Positions 25,801 through 38,000 of a stretch of DNA of 64,000 nucleotides are shown in pieces (positions within the stretch are counted from its first letter, which is position 1; each line of letters opens with the position of its first letter). Position numbers and translations under genes: made by a program. Source of the DNA: Musa acuminata AAA Group (Eukaryota > Streptophyta > Magnoliopsida > Zingiberales > Musaceae); NCBI RefSeq assembly GCF_036884655.1, contig NC_088338.1, positions 2,680,501-2,744,500 of the forward strand, written 5' to 3'. Under the pieces are notes generated by a model that saw only the letters and a program-made list of their open reading frames with translations, made no database searches and was not told the origin of the DNA.

Positions 25801-27258
25801 TATATCCACTGGTTGTTGCTTGCTGCACGAATGGATTCTCAACTTTGGATTCGGTATGGTTGCACACTATTAAAATTGAATACCCTGGCCTCACAAGTGT
25901 TATGAATTTCACACTATTCAATATGTGCAACTGGAACACAGTAGTTCTGATCTGGTGAACCACTATTTTATGTGTTAGACCTGCTTGAAAAAGGTTCTGT
26001 CTTGGTTCTAGCATAATAACTTTTTGTCTTCATCTTACCATTGAGTTGAGCTATGTTAGTGGTTTTTCTTGTGGATTAGTAGCACAATCAACAAGCATGA
26101 AGATTAATGAATCTGAATCCTTAAGTCTTCGTATTTTATGTTATCTAAAGCTTCCGCCTTTTTTGTCCATGAAACACATTGGAACATCTACCCTGCAGAT
26201 TATTTTGGATTTTGTTTTTCCGAATCATCCGTGTCTTATTAATAATCTTTCAGTGTAAAGTATCACTGCAACTTAATTCCAGTTTCATGCTTAATGATGA
26301 ATTTAGCCTTGGATGACTGCATCAACACTGATTCAGAATCTTGATATTAATTGGTACACAGTTGGCAAATGATGGCCATAAGATGAATTTGGTTTTGGCC
26401 AGTTGATTTTATTCAGTCCGTAGGTCACCAAAAAAATTTGACACTTTAAACTTTTGTCATGTGGTGTATACTGTTACTGTTTGCAAGAGTGGATGATCTT
26501 CTAGTTAACCTATTTTGTGAAAATGTCGTTCAGGTGTATATTCAATTGGAGAATTTAAGCCGTGCCGATCCCCCTTACAAGTCTGTTGCTGCTCTCAACT
26601 GTGTGATCTTAGGTTGTGCAAACATATGGGATCTTGATCGAGCATATGAGACTTTTGAGGCCATCAGTGAAAAGATTGGAATGACACCTGATGTACATTC
26701 TTATAATGCTTTAATGTCTGCATTCGGAAAGCTCAAAAAGGTTACTTATCTTGCTTCATGTTAGTTCTTGAATATAATTATCTACCTTTGTTCCCGTGTG
26801 GTTGCCATTGTTTTTCTTTTCTGTTTGAAAATTGAAAGAATGTTGCCTGACAGACCGCTGAAGCTAGCAAAGTGTTTGAGCATTTACTGAGCTTGGGTGT
26901 GAAACCAAATGCAACGACATATTTGTTGCTTGTTGATACTCATCTTGTCAATCGGGATCAAAAAGCTGCTCTCTCAGTAATTGATGCGATGGTATGACCC
27001 TCTTTCTAAACTCTTCTAGTGATGCTGTTTCAATCAGGAAACAACTTGGGTTTTGGTTTCCTGCTTATGTTTCAGGTCGAGGCAGGCTTCACACCATCAA
27101 AGGAAACACTAAAAAGGGTTCGAAGACGCTGCTCACGGGAATTAGATTTTGATAGTGATGAAAGGCTACAGTCTCTTGCTCAAAGGTTCAAGTATAGAAT
27201 GGGTAATGAATCACGTAGAGAGATGCTCTATAATCTCGAGTACAGCACCAACTATTAG
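22856..27258 (+). CDS. Pentatricopeptide repeat protein, mitochondrial, At1g26460-like
   Basis: Six exons: 22856-23472, 24972-25188, 25374-25853, 26534-26740, 26854-26991, 27076-27258. They total 613 residues, similar to the roughly 630 of At1g26460. The N-terminus (MAAILLRSRFLLPKPLTPAP) is basic and lacks acidic residues, like a mitochondrial presequence. A Pro/Ser linker follows, then SLMNVFADWMTSQRWSDVKQ. Degenerate PPR units include NTASYNLVLKAMFQARESEA, DDESYNLVIGLLILMNQIDS, DVHSYNALMSAFGKLKKTAE and NATTYLLLVDTHLVNRDQKA. The tail reads YRMGNESRREMLYNLEYSTN. No DYW or E extension is present, so it is not an editing-type PPR. PPR proteins bind organelle RNA; the target is unknown. Exon 1 is GC-rich, unlike the later exons. 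Confidence 0.92.
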
Positions 27259-28682
27259 TAAGAGGTACTCTTCACTTTCCGACCTAGACTGATGCTTTGG
27301 TTGCTTGGGCAGCTAATATCAGCATCGAGATAGAAAATTTAGTTTTTGGCAACAAGCTGTTTGCTTGTCTGGTTGAAGTGCAGAATCATAACCTGGATCT
27401 CTTTCGAACTCACCAGGCTGCTGGATACTTTTGATGGCTGGCTGATGAAGAACGACTCAAGCTCATGTAAATTTCTTGTTTGTAATCAAATTTTAACGAA
27501 ATGAGAAACCGTGGTAGGATCATATTCAACATGTTGGCAGTTTGCTTCATTTTCAGTTGCAACTTAGTCACTAAAACTGGGCCTCGTCTGTCAAAACGAA
27601 TTTGTTGTAGGTCTTCAAAATAAGGTTTTTTAACTTTGCAGGATCACACTACGTCGTTGATTTATGCTACACTTTTGTTTCCTATAATGTTCATTCCATC
27701 TTCATTAACCATGGTGTGAGATGCTGCATGTAGAAGCCATGTGTTGATGCTTGACGGGCATCCCTTCTGCTACAGTGGCCCAGGTTCGAGTGGAGTCGAA
27801 GGATTACAATGTGCTGCCTTCTTTGGTCCCTTTCGGAGTCCAATGTGAAGAGTCCTAGAAATGGCAATATTCAAGGTGCTTACTAACTTATCAACGGCTT
27901 ATTTCCACTTAAGGGGCTCAAAAATATAAAATAACAAAAGAAAACATATATTTCTCTTTAGGTACAAGTGAGTGGCTGGCAATAATTCCAAATGAAAAAG
28001 GAAAAGACAAAATATCTTACAATAATAAAATACATCAGTTTTCCTTTATTTTTAGCCAAATTTTGAAGAAAAAAATTATATATAATCTTGCCTGGCATGT
28101 AAATTGTATATAGATACAAATATGATACTTATCAACTGTGCAGCGATATGCTGACTACAAGATGGGAATTTGAACCAGCTTAAAGTAAGCAGAAGCCCAG
28201 TTTATTGTTGGGGCTGGTTGTGCCTGTACACAAGGCATGGTTTCTTCATGTAAGAGGTTTAAAGCCTTGTGAGAGTAGACGTAGCTGGTCAAAAGGCAAC
28301 TCAAATGACACAAGTGTTTGGATTGTGTTGTATCAAGAAGGCTGCTGATGATAAATCTCCCATGAATGCAACTTTATGTCCTTATCAGATATCTTAATCA
28401 TCTCCCATTTGAATCACTCATGTGATCTTAGAATTGTCAGCTTCTGAGGATCTCACTCCTCATGATTTGACTGGTGATATGAAAATGATCTGAGTCAACA
28501 CATTCCCCAACCCTCATATGGTTGACTGAAAAGGCAGAGAGCAGTGAGGAAATGTATGACTGAACATGGTCCAGTTGTCATTAGCTTAAGGTGTCAAGTT
28601 GTAGTCTTTTTCTGAAAGGGAAAAGATGGTGCAGTGTCCAATATTCTTGGAGAGTACTCTCACTCGATCCACTCCACAAGCA

Positions 28683-28717
<35 letters not shown>

Positions 28718-31700
28718 GTAGTATTTCCTTTTTTTTGGATCCTTGGTAGACACAATGATAAGGATCTTTTGCCTTGTTTCAAAGTCAAATGATTCCCATG
28801 TCTGTACTCTTTCAAGGCAATCCGAGAACATTCCACCGAAGGGATGTGATGGCAACAGCGCCACCATGCAGATAACTGCTTGTTTTTGGCGGCTGTTTGG
28901 TGGCGGTTCTTGGGCAGGTGCTGCACCCTTAAAAATGGTGTGCCACTTTTGTCTTCGAACTTACGAGGGCTAAGTTTGATTGGCCATCAGAAGAGTTTGG
29001 GATGTCTAAAACTTCCTGCAGAAGCTCACCAACCAATGTCAAAAGGTCTGATTTGTTGGAAAGATGTTTTTGTGCCATGCAGCTTGTTCCTACATGAAGC
29101 TTCAGCATGCATGTCCTCATCCAATCAACAGGCACCAAGACAAAAAGTTTGGTTCAGTGGATAAATTGAAGTTTAAAATCTCCTCAAACAAGTTGAGTTT
29201 ATTGGATTTTTGTTTCTTCATTTAAGACTTATGTTGGTTTCTGAATTATCAGTCTTCTATTCCTCTGTCAACTCTTCCATTCTTATCTGAAATATTTTAG
29301 CATTTATAGTCTTTTATATTTATTATGTATATTTTAATACTTCCCCTCATACACAGACCAACAAAATACCTCAATTTCATTATATAAATGGAGAACAAAG
29401 TTCAACATGGAGGTTCAAACTCAAGATCTCCTCTTAACTCAGGGAAAAGCCTAAGCCAATAGATGAAATATCATTTATATTCTTTGTATATTACAATATT
29501 TTTGTTGTAGCCAAATCTAAAAATGAAGTCCAAACTTACCTGTGCAAGTATTGTTTTGTGGTAGACCATCCAATTCCCAGTAAGAAGAAACTCTCCTACT
29601 ATTTTTTCAAAAATAACTTTAATGTTTTTAGCACAAAGATGCATGCAATTTACATGATTCATGATAATTAAAATTATCTCAAACAGGTATTAAATGTCAC
29701 CTAATGAGCACATTCTTTGAGTTAGTAAAAGATATCACAATACAATAACATCTCAGCTAATATGCAAAAGCAGCTTTAAATCATGCCAAGTCTACATGAA
29801 AAATGCTCTCATATTATACATAAGTCTATTAGCATTTGCACTCTCATATTAAATTGGGTGATAATGATTAGTATCATAGTTAATCTAATATTTGACATAA
29901 TAGATGACTCAAGTAGGAAAATATCAATTATGATCAGAGTCAAAGAATATGTCATGACATGAAGAGCATTGAAGATGAAATCAAATCCTCTTATGTGAGG
30001 TGAGGGAGATTATAATACTTTGGTTTTAAGATGTACAAAAATCTTTATAAAAGAAAAAGAGTTATGGTGTTCCAATATATAATAGATATTATTCTTGCCC
30101 TCGATCCTCTTAGATAAACTCAGTATGTTATATATATAATTAATGATCATGACAAAAACCATCAGTCTATGTTTAAGAGCCAGTAATTAACTGAAGGGAA
30201 GCATATTGACTCCAATTTCTTGTAAGTAGGAACAAGCTAAGGAATAATCTAATAAAATATATTTCAAGGAATGCTCCCCATGTGAGAGACATGATAATGA
30301 TTGTCATAACAGTACAAAATGATAGTTAATTAATCCAAAGTTGATAATCTTTTCAATAAAAACTTCCACAACATTTTTATTTTGATGTCAATCTTAAGAC
30401 CCACACCACCTTTGAAACCCTCTAATCTAAAGTCATATTTGATTGTCTTTCTTGTAGGTAATGATAGGTAAACTAGAGGTGGCCTTTACTAAGAGGGTGG
30501 GAATATACTAATAAATAATTTGATCTATGAGAGTATGGGTGAATGAAACTTCTGTCATTTCAAGCTAATAAGTTATAAAATAATTTCAAAGCTTTTTTAT
30601 TTTTATTTTTATTTACATTAATTAACATAAGTTGGATATCTATTAAAAATAAATATTATCTATCAATATATTCTCTCAATCTCACAAGTATTCTAAACAT
30701 TTCTAAGGCATAAGCCTTTTTCTAGATTAAAAGCAGCAGGGATGATGAACATCATATTTAGCATTTAGAAGATGTTTTTATCTTTCTTGAGTAGTTAAAA
30801 AAAAATTTAGCATACAATATTTGTTTTTAATAGTGAAAAGGCCTTAAAAGATTAATACCTTCAAAATATTTAGGACTGACTAATTATCTTGTCCCAACAT
30901 ATAAGTTTAAATATATTATAGGATGAATTATAATAAAAATAATAATACATTAAGGGAAGAGAAGGCTATCTTAATGAATTCGCTTACGGTGTTAAACCAT
31001 TTAGAGGATAAATCATTATAAACGCTACAAGAAAATAAAAAAAAGTAATATAAATCTTAATCTAACTCAAAAACTTGGAACTTCAAAATATAATTTTAAC
31101 AAGAGTAGTAACCAAGAGAATTTATCATATGCATTCTCAAGATTCAACTAAATATTAAATTATATACGCGTGTTATCTATTTATCTAAGATTAAAAGTAA
31201 ACTATTTTTTATTAATGATAGAATAATATTTCTAACATGATTTAAAAGGAATTCAACAAGAAATTTATAAACAATATTATACAAAACAATATGGTGATTG
31301 ATAATTGTAGCGGAAAAATTCAATTTGAAAGTATAAACATGTTTGATAAATTTTTTAAGGATCTCTAATAAACATATTTTATAGTTTTTAAAACTTTATG
31401 GTTCTCAAACAAAAAAATCTCATTTCTTTTTGGTCATTTTCTCTGAAAAGAGATTGACATTCTACATTTTTTTTCCTCCAATCTACACTACTTTGATTTT
31501 GTCTCGTATCCTAAGGTGTGATCTGATGCGCCAAATACGTGGGAGTCAAAACCCCGGCCCCCATTTCCCGCCAATTTCTTGATGAAGATGCCCATCGGAC
31601 GCTTCAGATCCGCACACAGTGAAGAACTGGGAAACGAACGGATGAGATCGGTCGTAATCGACTGCTATAGTATAACACGTTTAAACGAAAAAAGGCCCGT

Positions 31701-31856
31701 CTCCGGCTCGGTTCCGGAGCGTCATCCAAAGCACTGCTTCGGTTCCGAGCGAGGTGCTTCCTTCCCCTGACCCGTCGTCGAAGTTTTCGTAACACACGCC
31801 TCTTTCTCTCTCACTTTATCTTTTCCCCCAAAAAAACCCCCTTTTCTCGTAGACAG
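27259..31856. other. Spacer of 4.6 kb, no gene recognised
   Basis: The 3'UTR of the PPR gene occupies the first few hundred bases. From 27900 to 31500 the DNA is A/T-rich. Short frames around 28590-29160 overlap each other on both strands around a (CT)n run, with no family resemblance. GC content rises from about 31500, the promoter of the next gene. Confidence 0.55.
28686..28714. repeat. (CT)n microsatellite
   Basis: About 14 CT units in the spacer after the PPR gene. Confidence 0.93.
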
Positions 31857-31885
31857 AACGAGAGAGAGAGAGAGAGAGAGAGAGA
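31857..31885. repeat. (GA)n run near the start of the Gln-rich protein gene
   Basis: About 14 GA units directly upstream of the likely leader exon. GAGA-type tracts here may be part of the promoter or leader. Confidence 0.9.
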
Positions 31886-31889
31886 TCCA

Positions 31890-32126
31890 TTAGGGTGATC
31901 GTGCCCTCATTTCTCGCAGAACCCTAACCCTAAGCACCGATTCTGAGCGCGGAGGAACCCTAACTCCATTTCCGGGACGATCGAGTCCATTACCATTTCC
32001 GTCCGCGACCTGCGTCAATTCGCTGAGCCGAAGCGCCCGGGAGAGATCCCCGAGTTTTGCGCCCACTGGTTGGTTTTCTACCCCTCCCGGACCCATCCGT
32101 TCGTCGATCCGGTGCCCTGCGCTGTG
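31890..32126 (+). other. Probable 5'UTR exon of the Gln-rich protein gene
   Basis: A GC-rich segment with AACCCTAA motifs near its start ends at a good donor (GCTGTG|GTAGGT). One frame is open with coding-like composition (RDLRQFAEPKRPGEIPEFCA and onward) but has no ATG. I therefore take it as leader. The next certain exon is about 2.8 kb downstream. Confidence 0.45.
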
Positions 32127-34927
32127 GTAGGTTCTGGATTCTCTTCTTCTCCTTTGTCTTCTGTGTTTTGCTGGGCTGGTTGGTTCTTGATTTACCGGTC
32201 GAGGCCCGGAATTGTGTGGGCTACTTGCCGATTCGAAGAGGCATGTCGCGGAGAGCTCCTAGATTTGGTGGGTCTCGTCTTACTAGGTGTCGGGACTGGG
32301 TTTGGGGCGCGGGGAGTTCGGTGGCTACGGAGTAGCAGTTCCATACTTTTCTGGTTGTCTGCATCTTATGGTGTTTTTTGGGTTGAGTCAGAGGCCTTCG
32401 AGTCATCGTTAGGATTCCAGATTTAGTACGATTTAGGTCTTTGTTCTCTTTAACTTTATCTTGGACTATTTTGCCTGAGAACTGATGATTAAGAGCATGT
32501 TTGTGCTCATTTGAGCGCAAACTTGGGTGTAATTTCTGAAATGGAGATTTGAAATTGGGGGCTTGACTTGCCTTTTTTCCCTTGTTTTCTCTAAAGATGT
32601 AGCTAAGCTGTTATTTGAGCACAGCCTATTGCTGATAAAGGTATTTTTCGTTAGGGGATGAATGGAGGTCATCTTATTGGATATGTGCAACTATAGGTGT
32701 GCCTACTACGGAATGGCTATGGATAAATTAATTTTTAGAACCAGAAACATCTTCAAGATAATTGATGCTTTGGATGAGGATAATATAGAAGCTCTGTGAT
32801 TTTTCTTCAAATGTACTCTTTTAAACATACAACTCATATCATCTGCTGCTTCTTTGTCTCTATCTTTCTCTGTCATGCCTTTCTTAGTTCCATAGTTTAA
32901 TGCGTGTTCTATGTTTACTTATTTGCTATCTTCTTTTTTTGTTCTTTTGTTCATGGATGAAGTTGGGACACATTACCTAGGTCATTTGAAATCAGTATAG
33001 ATTTCAGAGAATAAATCCTTGATTCAAGGGTTGGGGCACCTGAAGTACTCCAGAAACTCAATATTTAAGTTGCCTGAGAATTGAGAAGTGTGTATACTGT
33101 AAGATTTCTTGGTTTGTTTTTCACATACTATAAGATGAAAGCTTCCTTCATCAAGGCCTCAAATCCCAGCTTCCCTCCCCCTTTCCTGTCTAAAAGGTTC
33201 CATAATATCTTGTAGAATTTTGATCTGCTTTCCATCCTCCCAGGCATTCTCTTTGAGGCCTCAGAATTTGTTACTTTCTTAGATTTCTTGTAGTTTTCTT
33301 GGGGTATTTTCTGTGTGATACCAGGTTAAATACATCCATGAAGCATGTTTTCTTCTCCTGAAGGAACTCTCTTGTGATCATGCACCTATGCTGGTGCAAC
33401 AGTTATATGTGATTGCTGCATTTAATCCATCAACCACTTTTGTTTCTTTTTATTGCTAGTGTTATCTGAGTTACTGTTTTCCAGTTTGAGATATGGTGAA
33501 AGATACATCTTGCTCAGTATGATTAGGTCAATGCCAAGTGGAAATCTAAGTTCATTTATTTCCAGTATGGTAGGATGTGAATCCACCTCTACAGGGAGTT
33601 TTGTCCACAGAAACAAGGGAGTTAAGAACAGATGTGAGTAATGTACACCTTTCAATCGTGAACCAAAAGAACTGGCAGTTGAAACTAACTTTTCATCTTT
33701 GAATGAACTGTTAATGCATAGTTAATTACTTCTCTGGATGTTTTATAATTTGGGAGGCAGCAACAAGCAAAATAAAAATTCTTAAAAGAATACTTTTGGT
33801 CAGAAGAGTGATCAAAGATGCTTTAATTAGTCTGTTAGGAAGCTATATGTTTTCCTTCCCCAAAATGGTTGGCAATCATGATTCTATTTGGATGGAATAA
33901 AATAAATTATATTCTTTGTTCATTGATTATGATCACAAGAAAGAACATGACTTTAGTTCTTATCATTTACCAATTTAACTTGATTTAAGTGCATAACCAG
34001 ATATATTATAAGAGTGGCATGCATTTTGGCTTACTGTTTGGCATTTTTTTGTAGCTTATTATTATATGTTGGTCCTTTTGTTTCCTGAGTCATGCTTCTA
34101 TATGTATCAGTTTATTTTACAAAGTGTTTACTTTTATACAAGTAAATTCATCATGATATGTGGAAATTTCTTTCCATTTCTGAGGAGATTGTGTCTACAG
34201 AATATTAGAGAGATTATGTTATAAATCTAGGTGAGTGCAAACTGGATTTTATGCCACAAGTGGAGATTCTGGTAAGCTTCAGAATCTCCTTGAGGAGGCA
34301 CACTCACACTATAGTTGTCACAAGAAGTTGGAAGTTGTCCATTAATGTAGAATATGCCGGGGTAGTTAAATGTCTACTTACAATTTTGTAAATCTCAATT
34401 CAGAAGAGTTTCCAGTGCTCGATTGTTAGGTGCATATCTGTTGGTTCTTATCTTGAATCTGCCTTCCAAAGGACACATTTTAACAGCCCCAGAAAAGAAT
34501 TTAGACAGGAAGACAGCCATCTATTTTCAAATTACTGTTAAAATTTTGATCTAACACTAATTCGATATATTTTTATATTCTTATAGGAAATCATGGAAAT
34601 CAATGGAAAAGGAAGTTGACATGGTGCCTGATAACAATATAAGTTGTTTACTCATTAGGAAGTTTGATTCTCATGCTCGATATGGTTTGTTTCTAGGATT
34701 TTTGTCTAGAGATCTGAGAAAAGAAAGTGGATGTTCATCCTCAAAATTGCAATTTGACATTAAGCTCAATTATCTTATAAGCTTTGCTTGGAGTTGTTTT
34801 GAAACAAACATTCATTTTGTGTATTCTCACTGGCTATTAAAATATTCAAAAGGACTGTCTGCGCATACAGATTTTTCAGAAGCAAGAAGTTGTTGGATTT
34901 CTGTTAATATTGGACTTCTTTTGGTAG
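32127..34927 (+). other. Probable leader intron(s) of the Gln-rich protein gene
   Basis: T-rich, intron-like DNA of about 2.8 kb without a coding exon that I can tie to the family. A frame at 34603-34947 has no resemblance to it. A small exon could be hidden, for example after the acceptor-like CTTATAG at about 34588. Confidence 0.45.
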
Positions 34928-35002
34928 TTAATCTCTGTTTATTATGAATTATCTTCCTTGAGCGATGCTTCCTTGTCCACGAAAATACTTGGTGTGAACA
35001 TT

Positions 35003-38000
35003 ATGCAGTTGTGGCAACAGCAATTGATGTACAAGCAGCTCCAAGAGCTTCAGAGACAGCAACAACTTCAGCAACTAGATCATGGAGCACGACAGACAAG
35101 TCCTTTTAGCCAGTTGTCTTCTATGCCAAAATCTGCAACAGGAAATCAGTCACCTTCAACATTAAATGAAATACATGCCAATGGTGCATATAACTACATG
35201 TGGCCAAATAATTTTGTTGGAGGCATGCCCAATTTACCTAGTAACTCTCAAATGTTTACTGCTGACAACAACAACTCATTGCAGTCCCGGTGCTCTGCTT
35301 CCATGCACAATCTTGCAAATGGGTTTGCATTGAATGATCAAGGTGAAGCTATGCGAGCTAGGGGATTCAACTCAGAACAGATTAATCAGACTCTTCATGG
35401 CATTCCTGTTCCTGTCACCAGCTCTGTAAATCAATACTCTCTCTTCATGGGAACATCTAATAATTGCCTTGATTTGATAAATAGAGCAGATGCAACCAAG
35501 GTAGAAAAGGCATCATATTCATCTAGAACTTTTCAAACTGATCGGCGATTAGCTGCACAAGGTTGCTTACAGGATAATTCTTCGGCTACTTCACAGAAGT
35601 TTCAAGGAAAACATTTCTATGAAAATTCACCTGGACAAGTTTTAGGTCATGATGTACAAATGAACAGTCTGCAACATAATGTTCAGTTTCAGGAACATTA
35701 TGGTAGGCAAGAACAAGATGATTCATCTGGTAACCTACAGGAAAAGACAATGTCACAAGTAGGAACTTCTGGCAGTGTTGCAAGTCTCGATCCTATAGAA
35801 CGCGAGCTCTTGTTTGGCACTGATGACAACAACTCTGGATTTTCATTTGGTGGGTGTCTTATATCTGGCATGGGTGAAGATATGCATGGGCATTCACCAG
35901 AGAATGATAATTATGGTGTATTTCCTTCAATCCATAGTGGGAGCTGGAGTGCTCTTATGCAAGAAGCTGTACAAGCTTCTGGTAGTGACAAGGGGCTCCA
36001 GGAAGAGTGGGCTGGCTTGAGTGTTCAAAAATCAGAGCAACTGACGGTAAAGCCTCATATCACGACGAGTGACAACGGCAAGCGGCCACCTGCTTGGGAT
36101 GATAGAAATCTTGAGATTGCATCATCTTTTCCTTTGTTTAGTGATGCTAATGCAACCCCAACCTACTCCACTGCCCCTAGTGATCGGCATCCTTTTAAGT
36201 CTGCTCATGAAGAGAACAATAAGGTTTTGACTGAGGCACCCAATGCATCTTTGTTATCATCCTCTAGAGGAGCCAGTAACACTGAGTTCCATCAGAATCA
36301 GAGTCAATCTCATGTAGCAGAAGGTTGTCTTCAAGCTCAAAAGCCTTCAACTAGTGGAGTGTGGGCTGGGCAGGCCATTGAACAGAATGATAAGAGGTTT
36401 GAGGATGTACGGTTTATTTCACAGGAGATAGGGTGTGGTTGGGGTAACCAACAAAACCTGCCCTTGTCTAATATTTCTATTCAGTCAGTTAGTAGACTAA
36501 ATGGCTGGAACACAAATTATCCAGTAGCATTTAGAGAAGACATCACTTCAAATTATCATGAAACTGATGGCAATTTGTGCAAGACTAGTGATAATCATGC
36601 GAATCCAAATTCTGAATTGCAACCAGTCAAATCCTTCATCAGAAGTCCCAAGAGGCAAGCTGAAAATTCCTTAGCTGGCAATTTTCATTCTGGTAGGGAA
36701 CCTAACAACTTAAGATTGAATCAGGATGTGCAACAGCAGGTAATTAATACTCAGCAAACTGATTTAGAGAGACACTTTGCCCTTAACACATGTGTGAGTG
36801 CCGAAGGTGTTCAGGATGTTGAAAAAAACCAGAATCGACCAAGCAAAAGACCACAAACTTGGCAATCATCCTTAAGTATGTCCGTGAAAAGATTGGGTGA
36901 GAACCATGAGAATGTAAGGGACAATGGAAGAGTGGTTGTAGGTGAAGGTTATGTTGGAAATACAGCAAAAGAGAAGTCTTTGTCGACTGCTAATGACCAA
37001 TATCCTTTTGTGATTGGAGGCCAAAAGTCCTCAATTCAGTCTGGCCAACATATTGTAGAGTCTAAAATGTTACAGAATTCATTGGGAAGTTTGAGGACTG
37101 TGGACCCTTCTCTCCCATCCGATAACCCATTAAGCTTAAAGGGCCTGCCCAACTCATTTTTCCAGGGATCAAGTAGTGGGGAGCAAAAGTTTGTTGGGAA
37201 GACACAATTTGCTGGTAACATTGTTATGAACAGTCCTGCAATTGTGTCCAAGGTAAATATAGTTATTCTTGGAATCATTTGATTTTATGCCTACTCATTA
37301 ATCTGTCTTTAGATGCTTCATGTGGAAACTTCTTTATTCTGCAGAGGACTGCAGTGGGATCCGAGGAACTGCAGTCTAGAAATACTATGCCTGTTTGTGC
37401 CTCTCACAGTTCTTTTGGTGAGTCAACTGCTCAATGTTCCCAGACTGAAACGAATTCTCAAGCAAGGTACATCTTAGTTTGGTTATCTATTTAGCTCCAT
37501 AGCTTTATCATGAGTTTTCTCTGTAAGGAATTGCGTGCCATGGCACTTCATATGCTTTACCATGTAGTGCTGGGACAGCTGGTAGGGACTGCCCGTGCTT
37601 TCTTCTATGACTTAAACATTTCTTGTATGACATTTAGGACTAACAAAAGATCAGTTACCTATCCCTTAAATTACCTTTTGATGGATCAATCAGCAAACCT
37701 AGTGTTGAACCTCAAGTTTGAATTTCCAAACTTCTCTGCATGCCATTTTACCCAACTTGGTTAAATTTTTTTCTCTATGCCATTGTATGGTAGTTACCAA
37801 CTCTATTAAGATAGCCATCTTGCTATTACCATGCTTGATGGCCAAAAAGATTTCTCTTTTTGCCGTTGTTGAGCATATGCATTTGGATACTTCTAATGCT
37901 TGAATCTATATAATTTGTTGCAGCTATAATATGCTTGAGCTTTTTCAGAAGTTTGATCAGTCAAGGAACGGGAATTATATAAATGCAACTGATCTACCTG

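Noticed and set aside
34603..34947. 114-codon frame just before the Gln-rich exon
   Set aside because: It shows no similarity to the family N-terminus and is in a different frame; treated as intron or leader, though a hidden exon cannot be excluded.
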